From Cycas panzhihuaensis (Eukaryota; Cycadophyta), in contig CM041465.1 in NCBI GenBank assembly GCA_023213395.1, forward strand, positions 70,253,741 to 70,317,740: DNA of 64,000 bases, in the 5' to 3' direction. The notes below the pieces were generated by a model. The model worked only from the letters and a program-made list of their open reading frames with translations. It did no database searches and was not told the origin of the DNA. Positions 10,340 to 20,907 of this stretch are shown piece by piece. The position numbers and the translations under genes were made by a program. Numbering within the stretch: the stretch's first letter is position 1; the number at the start of each line of letters is the position of its first letter.

Positions 10340-11830
10340 AAACTTCACCTTTTGTAGCAGTTTGGTGAAGATATCGGCCACTTGATCTGCTATGGGGCAG
10401 TAATCTAATTAAATTATTCTGTCATAAACAAGTTCCCTAATCCTGTGGACTTTCATACTCATGTGTTTGGTACGATCATAAAATAGATGATTTTTCGCCA
10501 TGTAGATTACTAATTGATTATCCATATGAAGACTTATAGGACTTATTTGGGTGATATTCAATGTTTCCAATAATTTTCTCAGTTATATCACCTCTTTACT
10601 GGTCTCAAAAGCAGTAATGTATTCAACTTCGGTAGTTGAATCTGCAACTATCTTCTGCCGTCTAGATCTCCATGATATTGGTGCTATTCCAAGAAACGTT
10701 ATATACCCAGATGTAGATCTTCCTATATCTTTATCTCCTACAAAGTCTGATTCTGTGTATGCAGAAAGCTTGAAGTTTGAATTAGGTTTATACAACAAAC
10801 CATATTTGCTAGTCGTTTTAAGGTATCTCAACACTGGCACTACTGCCTGCCAATGATTCTGCTTAGGATTTGTCATGTAACGAGCAAGAATGCCAACAGA
10901 GTGTATAATATCTAGCTTTGTATTAGTAGTATAGATGAGACTACCTACAAGTTTCCTGTAGAGTGTTGTGTCTGCCTCCCTAATGTCACCTTTAGCTGAG
11001 AGTTTGGTGTTAGGGTCCATAGGTAACATCATTGGTCGAACATCTTTTAACTGAAACTTGGTTAGAAGATCGTTGATGTATTTTTCTTGGGAGAGGAAAA
11101 ATTTTTCATTCTTTTGTGTTACTTCAATTCCTAAGTAATATTTCATCAAACCGAGGTCAGATAATTCGAATGTTTTGCCAAGGTCTTTTTTCAGCTGGCT
11201 TATTGCCTATTCACTTTACCCGTTACTAGCATGTCATCCACAAAGATTATGAGATAAGTGACTTTATCCTTATAGTGCTTGATGAACAACGTTGCATTAA
11301 TATCTTGATAGTCACAAACCTTGTATCCAAGTTGCCTCATCCTTTCAGACAACTTGGCAAACCAAGCGCGAGGGGATTGTTTAAGGCCATACAAGGACTT
11401 TCTGAGCCTGCAAACCTTATGATCTTAACCTTCGATCTCATATCCTTTTGGCTGAGCCATGTAAATTTCTTCTTTAAGATCTCTATTGAGAAACGTAGTT
11501 TTAATATCAAGTTGGTGGATTTTCCAACCTTATTGAGCAGCTAAGGCCACAAGAGTTCTGGATTTTCCAACCTTATTGAGCAGCTAAGGCCACAAGAGTT
11601 CTAATTGTAGGCCACTTAGTTGTAGGTGCAAAGACTTTAGTGTAGTCGATGCCTTCCCTTTGTGTAAATCCTTTAGCTACCAACCTCGCCTTGTATTTTT
11701 CAAGGGTGCCGTCTGATCTATATTTATTTTTGAACACCCATTTATTTTGAACTACTTTTTTGCCAAGTGGTAGATCAATGAACTCCCATATACCGTTCTT
11801 GATAAGAGATTGGTACTCTTCATTCATGGT
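10340..11830 (-). pseudogene. pol: reverse transcriptase and RNase H, element 2
   Basis: RT begins near 11827 (M-N-E-E-Y-Q-S-L-I-K-N-G-I-W-E). K-Q-S-P-R-A-W and the catalytic F-V-D-D-M (about 11231-11244) are intact. Open pieces lie at 11827-11573, 11394-11200 and 11149-10583, in shifted frames. RNase H occupies about 10950-10340, with S-T-S-G-Y, S-W-R-S-R and the C-terminal A-D-I-F-T-K-L-L near 10380. A short direct duplication near 11519-11605 (GATTTTCCAACCTTATTGAG twice) disrupts the RT N-terminal part. This is the best-preserved pol in the window but is still broken. Confidence 0.92.
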
Positions 11831-12321
11831 GTTTCTCCAAGCTGTATGCTTTACAACTTCTTGGTATGTTAAGGGCTCTTCATTAAGAGTAAGGTGTAAT
11901 TCTGCTGGTTCAAGCTCAATATATAATAATTCTTACATCCTTGCTCTATGAGCACTTCGAGTGCTAGTTTTGACCACCTCATCTGGTCGTATGTCTTTAT
12001 TGAGTTGGCGGGCTTCTCGAGATCCTCGAGTTGGGAATGATGTCCTCAGTTCCCCAACTTCTTAATTCTAATCATGTTCGTTAAAATGATTATTTTGTGA
12101 GGAGGATGTTGATGTGCCTGAGGAAGATGGTCCTTCTACCATTATTTTGCCTTTGTCAACTGAAGGTGGAGAGGATGGTTCTTTTATAATGGCTTTGCCT
12201 TTGACAACTTTGTTATCTTCAAAAGATGGTGCTGGATGTGCACTTATTTGTTCAGAGTCACAACTTGTATCCTCTAAGGCTCTATTGTCATCTTCCAACA
12301 TTTGGAGTAATTTATGTCTAT

Positions 12322-12331
12322 CCCCCCCCCC
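12322..12331 (-). repeat. C10 tract (G10 on coding strand) in integrase-RT linker, element 2
   Basis: Ten C on the plus strand, at the position homologous to the G9 of element 1 and the G6 of element 4. Confidence 0.92.
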
Positions 12332-12389
12332 TAAATTTTGGAATCTGAACATCATACTTGATAACATTATTGTAGTGGCATGAGGGTAC

Positions 12390-13770
12390 TATGGAGTCTA
12401 ATTTAAATCGATCTTACATCTCCACAAAATGACATCTTTGGTAACAATGATTTTTCGTTGTGAAGGTATGAAGACCTTATACCCTTTCTTATCCATAGGG
12501 TATCCAACAAATATGCCTTTAAGTGCCCTTGGCTGGAGTTTATTTCGATGTGCATCCAGAATATAGGCATAGCATGTAGAGTAAAAAATTCTAAAGTTGT
12601 GAATAATGGGGACTTGTCCTGACCACTTTTCATTAGGTGATTGTACTTCCTTTGATGGGCTAACAACATTGATATAATAAACAGCTATCCAGATTACTTC
12701 AGCCCATAGATAGGTAGGTGCATTTTTATATATTAACATAGCACGGGCCATGTTCATGATTGTCCTGTTCATGTGCTCGGCAACTCTATTTTGCTGTGGG
12801 GTACCTACTACTGTTGTTTGATGCTTGATGCTATTATCTTGAAGGTAGCTTTCAAACCTATGTGAGGTATAATCATCACCATTATCAGTTCAAAGACATT
12901 TGAGTTGATAACCTAACTCTTTTTTAGAGAGGGCTTTGAATTCCTTGAATATACGGAATGCTTCATCTTTCTTGTGTAGAAAAGTTACCCATACTTTTCT
13001 AGTGAAATCATCAATGAAAGAGATGTAATATAGCTTGCCCTTCAGTGAAGGAATAGACATTGGCCCACACAAATTAGAGTGTACCAATTGTAATGGATGG
13101 CTCGATTTTACTAACTTTTGGGAAAGGGTTGTCAATGAGATTTGGCAATGATACAAGCTTCACATTTAAAGGGCTTAGAGGAAAACTTTGGAAGGTTTGG
13201 AAGAGTATTAGAAAGATCTCTAAGTTTATCAATGTGAACATGGCCTATATGAGCATGCCAAGAGCTTCTGGTGACAATGTTGGATGGGTCAAGATGGAAT
13301 TAAATGCAATTTCTTTATCGGCACAAGGGCTTTGGGCACAATGGGCTTCACAAGATGGAGAGCCATTTAGTCGAAAGAGTTTGCCAGAGAGATGTCCAGT
13401 CAAAACCACCTGATTAGTTGGAGGGTGAATGACCTTAAGAGTCTAATCATTTGTGGTTACACTCAGATCAAATCCACGAGAAACAAGTGTGGATAAAGAG
13501 AGTAGGTTTTGTTTGAGATTGGGTATGTATAAGACATTAAGCAATGTAAAATCTTCTAAGCCTGGGAGTTTCAAGTGAATGTTGCCAATTCCTTTAACAA
13601 GTTGTTGTGATTTATCAGCCACGTGAACAATTCCATGAATATTTGAGTCAAATGTTTGATATAGACTATGATTGCATGTCATATGTTGAGTTGCTCCTGT
13701 GTCCATGATCCACTGTCCATCAATTGAAGCCACACTATTTGCAATTCTAATAGGGCTTGGCATTGGTGAA
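12390..13770 (-). pseudogene. pol: protease and integrase, element 2
   Basis: The protease piece at 13763-13443 carries an intact D-T-G-A-T (about 13689-13703) followed by Q-H-M-T. The GAG-pre-integrase zinc region is near 13130-13270 (W-H-A-H-I-G-H ... C-E-A-C). The integrase core follows at about 13110-12770. The first catalytic Asp is Asn (H-S-N-L-C-G-P, a G-to-A change), T-D-N-G is present, and the Glu is present in V-A-E. A C-terminal piece at 12772-12398 has G-I-F-V-G-Y-P. A CAG-to-stop type change just before T-D-N-G splits the core. Products would process Gag-Pol and insert the cDNA, but this copy cannot. Confidence 0.92.
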
Positions 13771-13949
13771 GGGAATTCATAAGCGATATATCCACACCGA
13801 GCTTTAAAGTATCTCTTTGGTTGGTCAATGGCATTTGATATTGAAGATCCCTCAATTCTTTGAATGTGTGCTTGTACAAAACCTGCACCACTAAAGGATT
13901 CTTCACAAGTTTCTTCAACATTGTGAGCTCCATGTTTTGGTTAGAACTT

Positions 13950-14908
13950 GGCCAACTTATAAGTGACAGTTCTATAATCTTTTGCTAAGTGTCCTTTACG
14001 GTTACATCGAACACACATAATGGTTTGATTACTAGTCCCTGAAGAAGTACTAGTTTGGCTTGACTGTCTTGCTCTTTGTTGAGGTGGCCCTAGCCTTGAA
14101 ACTGTTGAGGTTGTGATTGAGAGTTTGATTGACCTTGTGGATGATTTTCCATAATTCTTCCTTTTTCTCTTGCTCGGTTATTTCCTTTGCCATGAGAGGG
14201 ACCTTGATTTTTTGTGTAGCAAACTTCTTCTTCTATCTTAAACGCTGCATCTGGAAGAGAGTCAGAGGCTACACAGTTTGTATCAAAGGTCTTGTTAAAT
14301 TCTATAAACTTCTCGGCAAGTGCTTTAAAGTTGAGTGCCTTCAATGTTCCACTAGATTGAAGACTTCCAAGCAAGTTTTTATAATCGGGGATATGTAAAC
14401 ATGACTGGATCAAAAATGCCCAAGTGATGCATTGGGCCTTAAAGTCTTTGTCAATTGCCTGTTTGATTGGTTGAAGGAGATTTATTATCTCATGAGCTTG
14501 TCCCTCCTGCATTTTTAATTTGTTCATTTTCAAAACAAGATGAACAAATTTTAAATCTGACTTTGTATCAAAGTTCTTTCTAAGAACTTCTAGGACCTTC
14601 CAGGCTGTATCATATTCCTCTTCGTTTATCAAGTTGTGCAAGGAGTGATTAATGACCAACAAAATTCTTACACGAATCTTTTCATCATTTACCTCCTATT
14701 ATAGTTTAGCTACAACATCTGTGGGAGTGTTAGAAGCGAATCCATTGGGCAAGTGTTGTAAGTATTCTTGGTATCTTGGGTGTAAGTGCAAGTGGGCTCT
14801 CCAAAGGCCTTCATACTTTGCAGCATTTTTAATTCTAGTGTACCATATATCCCAATTTTCTTTGTCTTTCAATATGTAGTTAACATTTTACTTGAATTGA
14901 GATGACAT
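13950..14908 (-). pseudogene. gag: gag, element 2
   Basis: The start is the ATG at 14908-14906 (M-S-S-Q-F-K), homologous to those of elements 1 and 4. Codon 7 is TAA. The largest open piece is 14662-14090 (190 codons) and covers the helical capsid region (W-K-V-L-E-V-L-R-K-N-F-D) and the Gln-rich spacer. The nucleocapsid zinc knuckle at 14015-13974 reads C-V-R-C-N-R-K-G-H-L-A-K-D-Y, so three of the four zinc ligands remain and the last is Tyr. Apart from codon 7 and a few other stops it is well preserved. Confidence 0.9.
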
Positions 14909-15119
14909 GGTGATGATGAAGAAGTAGAAGAGATGATAGACGTATGTTCCATTGACACGTGTGGCTAGTACACCTGGCACAGTAGGGATGTAGAAATGAT
15001 TGTTATGATGAGAAGCAAGCAATGATTAACTATTTTTTAATAATTATATAAAAAATGAATATAAGTAATGATGCAAGAATGAGGCCTAATGTAGAGTTGG
15101 CAAAGAGTAGTGTTGTGTC

Positions 15120-15410
15120 ATGCCACTAACCTCTCACTTATGTCAAAATGTAGGTGAGGTTTCAATGCCTAAGGCTTATAGTATACGATTAGGGCCTTCA
15201 CCCACGATACCCGCACCTGTGCTTGGTGATGAAATCCAAGTCACAGTGGAGCCTAGGTACTCCCAGTCCTCACCCAGTTTACCAATGAGCAGCTATATAC
15301 CTCCTCCGAAGAGTCAAATGGTACTACGTATCCCACGGTTACGACGGATATTGGATTGGATTAATTTTAATCTTGCATTAAGGTTTTCAGTTTTCTTGGG
15401 TGGTTATTAG
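15120..15410 (+). CDS. Candidate antisense ORF in leader, element 2
   Basis: A 96-codon frame, Pro/Ser-rich, antisense to the element. In element 4 the homologous stretch (about 41100-41350, minus strand) stays in frame over some 70 codons and is interrupted by two stops that correspond to C-to-T changes of CGA and CAG. However, the sense strand here is almost as open, with stops only at CAA/CAG-type positions, so the frame may be a shadow. I assign no function. Confidence 0.2.
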   Translation: MPLTSHLCQNVGEVSMPKAYSIRLGPSPTIPAPVLGDEIQVTVEPRYSQSSPSLPMSSYIPPPKSQMVLRIPRLRRILDWINFNLALRFSVFLGGY

Positions 15411-16511
15411 GATTATCCCTGATTGGAGGCTGTAAGTATGGCTAACCTGTCCCTCCACCACTATTCCGGTTAAGACCAGACTTAGTATGAAACTTACACC
15501 TCTCTTAGGGCCTGGACTTCAGCCAAACTTAGTCTATTTCAACCAAGGCGAGTGTGCGCACAAGTCAAGAACTGGTGGTATATATCATACGGATGAGATT
15601 CCTTTTATAAATAGTGTAAGATGTTTCCGTATAACTGAAAACTGAAATAGAAACTTACCAAATGTGCTTGCTTGCTTTTCGTGCTTACTTTGTTGTTGTT
15701 GCTACTTTTGTGATGCTTTGTTGTTGTTGCTTCCTTTGTGATGCTTTATTGTTGTTTTTACTTTTGTGATGCTTTATGTTATGTATGCAAATAGAAAAGC
15801 ATGCTAGATTTAACAGGGGAACCAGATGTTACTTCTGATCCAAGATTTCCCTTGCTTTAGTACAATGTTTCCAAATATGATTTTGGAAGTTTCAATACAA
15901 AAGCCACAATGGGCTAAAAGGCAGATCAATTTGCTACTAAAATTATGATTTTTCTAAATCTATATGCATGCTATTTTGCCATATTTTATGATTTTTTCAC
16001 AAAATTTATAAATAATGATAAATGGGCAAATTTTTAAAAATTACAAATATAAAGGCCTAAATGATGAAATCTGAATTTATGACAGAAGGAAAAAGTGTTT
16101 AGAATGTTATTTTTAATAGAGTTGTAAAGTCATATTTCAAAAAAGGCACAAAAACTTTTCTGCCCGAAAAAGCACCAAAGTAAAATCATGCTAGATCAAC
16201 TATCTCAGAATTTGAACTTCAATATGTCAAAAGTTACGTTTTGACATGTACATTAACTTTCCCTTCTGCACCATCTATAAAATCAGCCAAAAACGTACCT
16301 GAAATGCCATTGTAAGGTCTTTTGTGGGGTTGAGTAGGCAAAATCAACAACCATGAGAAAACTGCATAGATCTCACTAACCGGTGGATGAAATTTGATGA
16401 TATTTATCTTAAAATGATATTAAGACATAAATGTACCATATCCCTTAATAAAACTTTCAGATCTTTAGCTTATAATTGAAGGATTTCATTAGGAAAAGTG
16501 CTTTAAATCAC

Positions 16512-16769
16512 TTATCCACAAAATTTACCCTTTTTATCATAGCCAAAACTCACTGTTTTAGGCTGAATATAAGGTTTCTCCAGAAGATAAAAATGATCCT
16601 CTAGTGAAGGAGACCTTTCATGACAAATTTCATCAAATTCTGAGATGGTCAAATTTTTATGAAATTTTGGGCCTTTAATGCTTTCGTGACTGTTCCAGCA
16701 GTTGAATGGTTTCAAAAACTTGTATTCTTCACCTTTGAATTTCTTCACACATGGACAAAGTAACAACAT
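16512..16769 (-). CDS. Candidate leader ORF, element 2
   Basis: An 85-codon frame on the element's strand that begins about 135 nt after the primer site, upstream of gag. The start M-L-L-L and the following F-K-G-E-x-Y-x-F-L-K and S-I-K-G-x-K-F are shared with element 4, where the frame is soon closed by stops. Upstream frames in retroelement leaders can affect gag translation, but nothing here shows that this one is translated. Confidence 0.25.
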   Translation of the reverse strand: MLLLCPCVKKFKGEEYKFLKPFNCWNSHESIKGPKFHKNLTISEFDEICHERSPSLEDHFYLLEKPYIQPKTVSFGYDKKGKFCG

Positions 16770-16902
16770 GCAAAATACTATAATTTTATGCTCTCAAAGT
16801 GTTAAAAAAATAAGGAATGCACTCTCAATACTTCGCATTGAAGGTGAAGGAGAGGCAAAATGACTCCATGCAAGTGGAATGGAGTGAATAAATCCCCTTC
16901 TA

Positions 16903-16914
16903 GCTCTGATACCA
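16903..16914 (-). other. Primer binding site, element 2
   Basis: The reverse complement reads TGGTATCAGAGC, the standard plant copia primer site complementary to the 3' end of initiator-Met tRNA, two bases from the 5' LTR. Confidence 0.95.
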
Positions 16915-16916
16915 CA

Positions 16917-17228
16917 TGAAGGAAGGATAGATCTAGGAGATAAATCACTCACATGCACACAATGGCAATGGAGAATGAAAAAGAAGATGAAACAAGATAT
17001 GAGAGCAAGCTTGGAGGTGAGAATGAATAATTACTCCCTCCTTTAGATTTCACCTTTTATTATTGAGGGTGAGCATTAGGGTTAGGATTTTCCCGCCTAA
17101 TGACATAAACCTAAAATTACATCTAGATGCACATAAAGTACATTTCATTAAGAGACTAATGCTAATAATATATCCTAAGGTCACATAATTAATATACACA
17201 AATGACCTTGATACATTAACCTCTTTCA
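16917..17228 (-). repeat. 5' LTR, element 2
   Basis: 312 bp, same length as 9533-9844, TG...CA ends, followed by the TATTC duplication at 17229-17233. Confidence 0.97.
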
Positions 17229-17388
17229 TATTCACCTCAAGAGAGATAACATATTTATACATAGAAAATCTAGCGTAGGTAAAATCATGGGAAAAGGTGG
17301 AGTTAGGAGCTCCTCTTTATGATCAGAATAAGTACATCTCCTTTTCTAAGTTTTCAAGTGGTACGTATACATATTTATAATAATAGTT

Positions 17389-17546
17389 ACCTCATGAGTA
17401 GCTTATAGTTTCTCTTGAGTCATTACATTATAAAATAGTATATTTACATGGATATATATGCATGTCACTTATCTTGATATGTTTGGTAAGTGGGTTTATA
17501 TATCATAATAATAAACATTACATATGTGATTAAATCATATATTCCA
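17389..17546 (-). repeat. Inverted repeat, right arm
   Basis: Reverse-complement partner of 9150-9317, about 158 bp. The match includes CCTCATGAGTAGC, TTTCTCTTGAGT and ACATGGAT, then becomes looser towards 17546. Confidence 0.75.
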
Positions 17547-18113
17547 ACCACCTTTAGCAAATGACATTCCTTTAAGCAAGTGGACATGTTACTCTTTTAA
17601 TTAGCTAGAGTATTCATTAGATGTAGACCTCTACTCATAAGAGAGAGGAGTCTCATACCCATACACATTAGATGGAGGGTGGTCAGGGTAACTCTCAATG
17701 TCCCTGAGATTTATAACACTAGTCACCAAGAGGGAGGTAGAAGTATTTTATGATGGGAAAATGAGTCTACTCTATGGTTAGAGGGGAGAGAGGATATGTG
17801 GCTTGATGACAAGCCTAATATATCATGCACACAGAAGTGATAAGACCATAGTGTATCTTGTATGATTATAATTACACATCTTGTATCATATATTGTATAC
17901 CATCATGATGTATATATTTTATATTTTATGATATCAACTTAATGGTGTATTAATTATCTCTAACTTCTATTTCTCCCCTTTTTTATTTTCCCTTGACATA
18001 GTCAGTGTTGTTAGTAATGTATTAATTAATGCTCTTTCCTATCATAGCTACATCTTCTGAGTGTGTATAGTTATAGTATTTTTATATTTTAACAATATTT
18101 AAATGCTTTTAAG
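17547..18113. other. Unassigned spacer
   Basis: Between the right inverted-repeat arm and the 5' LTR of element A. AT-rich, no open frame over 60 codons, and no transposon protein seen. Confidence 0.5.
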
Positions 18114-18392
18114 TTTATCTTTTTATGGGCCTTTGAAGCTTGGGGAGATTACCCCACATTGGGGTAATGGCCTAAATTAGTGGAGATATCTTGGTAGTAC
18201 TATATCAGGCATTTATTAATGCTGGTCAGTGGTAGACCTTGAGAGGTATACCCAAATCTTGTTGGTCCTACTTATTTATTTAGAGGGTATGAAGACCGTG
18301 ATGTGTATTAACACCACATTCCTCATAGAATGTTGGTTGTTCCCTCTTGTATTTCATTTCATTTATGCTCTCTATATCCTCTATTTCTATCA
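18114..18392 (+). repeat. 5' LTR, element A
   Basis: Aligns with 32559-32836 over nearly all its length (AGTGGTAGACCTT and CCTCATAGAATGTTGGTTGT are shared). The first 30 bp are badly decayed, and the end CTATCA is shared by both copies. Confidence 0.82.
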
Positions 18393-18394
18393 TT

Positions 18395-18406
18395 TAGTAT
18401 CAGAGT
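18395..18406 (+). other. Primer binding site, element A
   Basis: TAGTATCAGAGT, differing from TGGTATCAGAGC at two positions, just after the 5' LTR. Confidence 0.8.
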
Positions 18407-20907
18407 TATCATTTAGGCATTCAGAGCCATTATTTAGGTGTTCAAAGAGATCATTTAGGCATTTTATCTTTTTATTATTATTATTATATCCAAGTTATGC
18501 TCCCTTTTAGCCTTTAGTATGTTTATGTGCCCTTCTTTTAAGAATACATTTATAATGTGTATATTTGTAGCATATGTTTAGGAAGTTGATATTAAAGAGC
18601 ATATCTAAACTTTGAGTTTGTTCAAATTACCAAGTTTTTGCATCTCTCTGAAGTGTTTTGATTTACCTTTGAAGCATTTATCTCTATCACCTAATAACAT
18701 CTACTTGCACTTGTATATGGAGAGACTCTACATATTATATACTTGTTATTATACTTATACTTGTGTCAAGAACTAAAAATATTTATCATCTTTGAAGCAA
18801 GGAGATTAATATCAACATTGGATAGATGAATACTTGGAAGAAGACATAGTCTTTCCTCTTTAATCCCATTGGTAGAATCATCCTCCAATGACTAAGTTCT
18901 ATATTATCATTGAGAAGTACCAGTTATAGGTTGTTTCCATTGTGGCTCCCATTTCTAATCCTACCTCTATATCCATACCAACACCCTTGCCAAGGAATCC
19001 TAAAGCTAGAAGATCATTGATATGATTATACCAGTGAGACACATTGGAAGTCTTTGCTAATGGCACTATATACTATTACATCATCTTCTTATGTTATTTA
19101 TGATTGCCCACATGTACTTACATCCATCCTCTAAACTGCGTGAGTCATTCCTATATTCTGACTTAAACCAAAATTAACCTACCCTCCAACTTGAGTTGTA
19201 TTCTTACTTGAATCTAAATTAACCCCAAGAAGGTTCTTGCTATTTTTTTCCTGTAAAGCTTTTACATCTTGCCCTTACCTTTGTTTTGGGGTTAGATTAT
19301 CAGAGTGACCACCCTTTGGAACCTTCTCTACTACATGAGCTTCTCTAAGATTTAAAGATAAATGATTAAATCCATTTTTTCTATATACTGAAAGATGACC
19401 ACCTTGTAGCTGGTCTAGTCTTTGTCTAACCTTGTGGAATAGTACCTTAGTGCTAGTGTTCATAGGATCTTTTAAAGACATGATCGAATGACTCCATAGA
19501 TCTATGCCCTCCTCACACATCTATGACATTGGTGCTAAAGCATACATAAAGCATAAAGCCTGAAAGCTTGATCTTAACATTTGTTATGAAGCTTGGGATA
19601 TTCAAGATCATCCATTTCCTTATATTCACCTTCACATCATATAAGATATCAGTTTGTCTAGATTTTGGTATATTAATCATATGGCTTGGTTCAGTGGCAA
19701 TATTTTATGGTAGAAAATATTATGCAGACTTTACACATTATGGACTTCATAAATATTTATATGCAGTTTCATTTACTTTTTAATATTTGTTCCTTTTATG
19801 CAGCACACTCACATTCATCATTTGGCATTTATGACTTTTGTAGTGCCTTTATGTTGTAATGATTTACTAATGTATTATACTATTCATTTGTTTCATTTAT
19901 TATGTAGTTTATGAATCTATTCTTCTTGGTGCAAAGTCCCATTAGACCTATTATTAAGAATTTATCTTTTTGGGTTTGCATTCATTCTATGTGTTCTAAG
20001 TATACATAAGTATTAATACTTCCTTATATTTGTTCTTTATACATCCTTCGAAGTGGCATGGCATTCTTCACATTTATATCTTTTATTTGAGCTATATGAC
20101 CAATAATACCAAGTCCTCCTTCTAATTTTATGTGCTATAGTTTTAGAAAAATTTAATTATATTTCATAAGGTATTGAGCTCCAATGTCCTATAATCCCTT
20201 TATCCTATAGCTAATAGGCTACATTTAGCACTCAAGTGACCATGTTCATTTTTTTAAAGGGGCTAATTTATTTTTAAAGGATGTTGTTTTAAAACAAGTA
20301 CCTATTTCTACTTCAGTAATGATATCTATCACCACTAAAGCCCATTTATAGATCAACCAACTCTAAAGTGTTTTATATTTCCACCTAAATAAAATGAATG
20401 GTTACATGGCTATGTTAGGTCTATATTTGATAATTTTTTTAATGACTGAAAGTTGGTGAAAATTTTCTTTATAGTTCATGTACTAAAGGGCTCTTTATCC
20501 TTTTTGACCTCTATATACTTGGTTATAAAATGTCAGAATTAAGTGTTATTTAAGGTATTGAGTTTATATTTTTATCCTATATTAAGTGTGATCTTTTAAG
20601 GTCTTTTGAAGTCATATGATATAATATTTTTATAGTTAAAGTTGATACTAGTTTGTGGGATTCCTATAAATTAACCCTTGAATAAATCTAGTAAAATTTC
20701 ACCCTATAATCATCATTAATACAAAAATCTTACTTTAGAGGAGGTTAAGTCCTAATTAGAACACTTGTGCATGTCCCAAAGTTGAAGGGGGATAAGTTTT
20801 GCTTGTGTTTTTGAGTGTCTTTATTGCCTTATTTAAGTGCATTTAAATCTTTCATTAAAGAACATTACTTTTTCAAGTAATTTACTTTTAAGATAATTTT
20901 CTTTATT
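18407..20907 (+). other. Long leader, element A
   Basis: About 2.5 kb without recognisable protein between primer site and gag. A repeated phrase near 18408-18465 (ATCATTTAGGCATT and variants, four times) lies at its start. Element B has a leader of the same length. Short open frames here (for example 19275-19520, minus) match nothing I know. Confidence 0.6.

Larger units (their letters stand above)
14909..16902 (-). other. Leader region, element 2
   Basis: About 2 kb between primer site and gag, homologous to the leader of element 4. On the element's strand it holds an 85-codon open frame at 16769-16512, whose first part is also readable in element 4 near 39750-39870. On the opposite strand it holds a 96-codon frame at 15120-15410. 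Short repeats of a GTTGTTGTTGCT type occur near 15690-15770. No protein family is recognised in either frame. Confidence 0.6.
9533..17228 (-). mobile_element. Ty1/copia element 2, structurally complete
   Basis: A full-length copia retrotransposon of 7696 bp, read on the minus strand. It has two LTRs of identical length (312 bp), a perfect TATTC duplication, a primer site, a polypurine tract, a leader of about 2 kb, gag, protease, integrase, RT and RNase H. By eye the LTRs differ at about 17 of 312 positions (about 5 percent), nearly all transitions, making this the youngest insertion in the window. Several catalytic motifs are intact, but stops and frameshifts interrupt gag and pol, so the copy is defective as it stands. 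Confidence 0.97.

Noticed and set aside
19275-19520. 81-codon minus-strand frame in the leader of element A
   Set aside because: No recognisable family and no counterpart noticed in the leader of element B.
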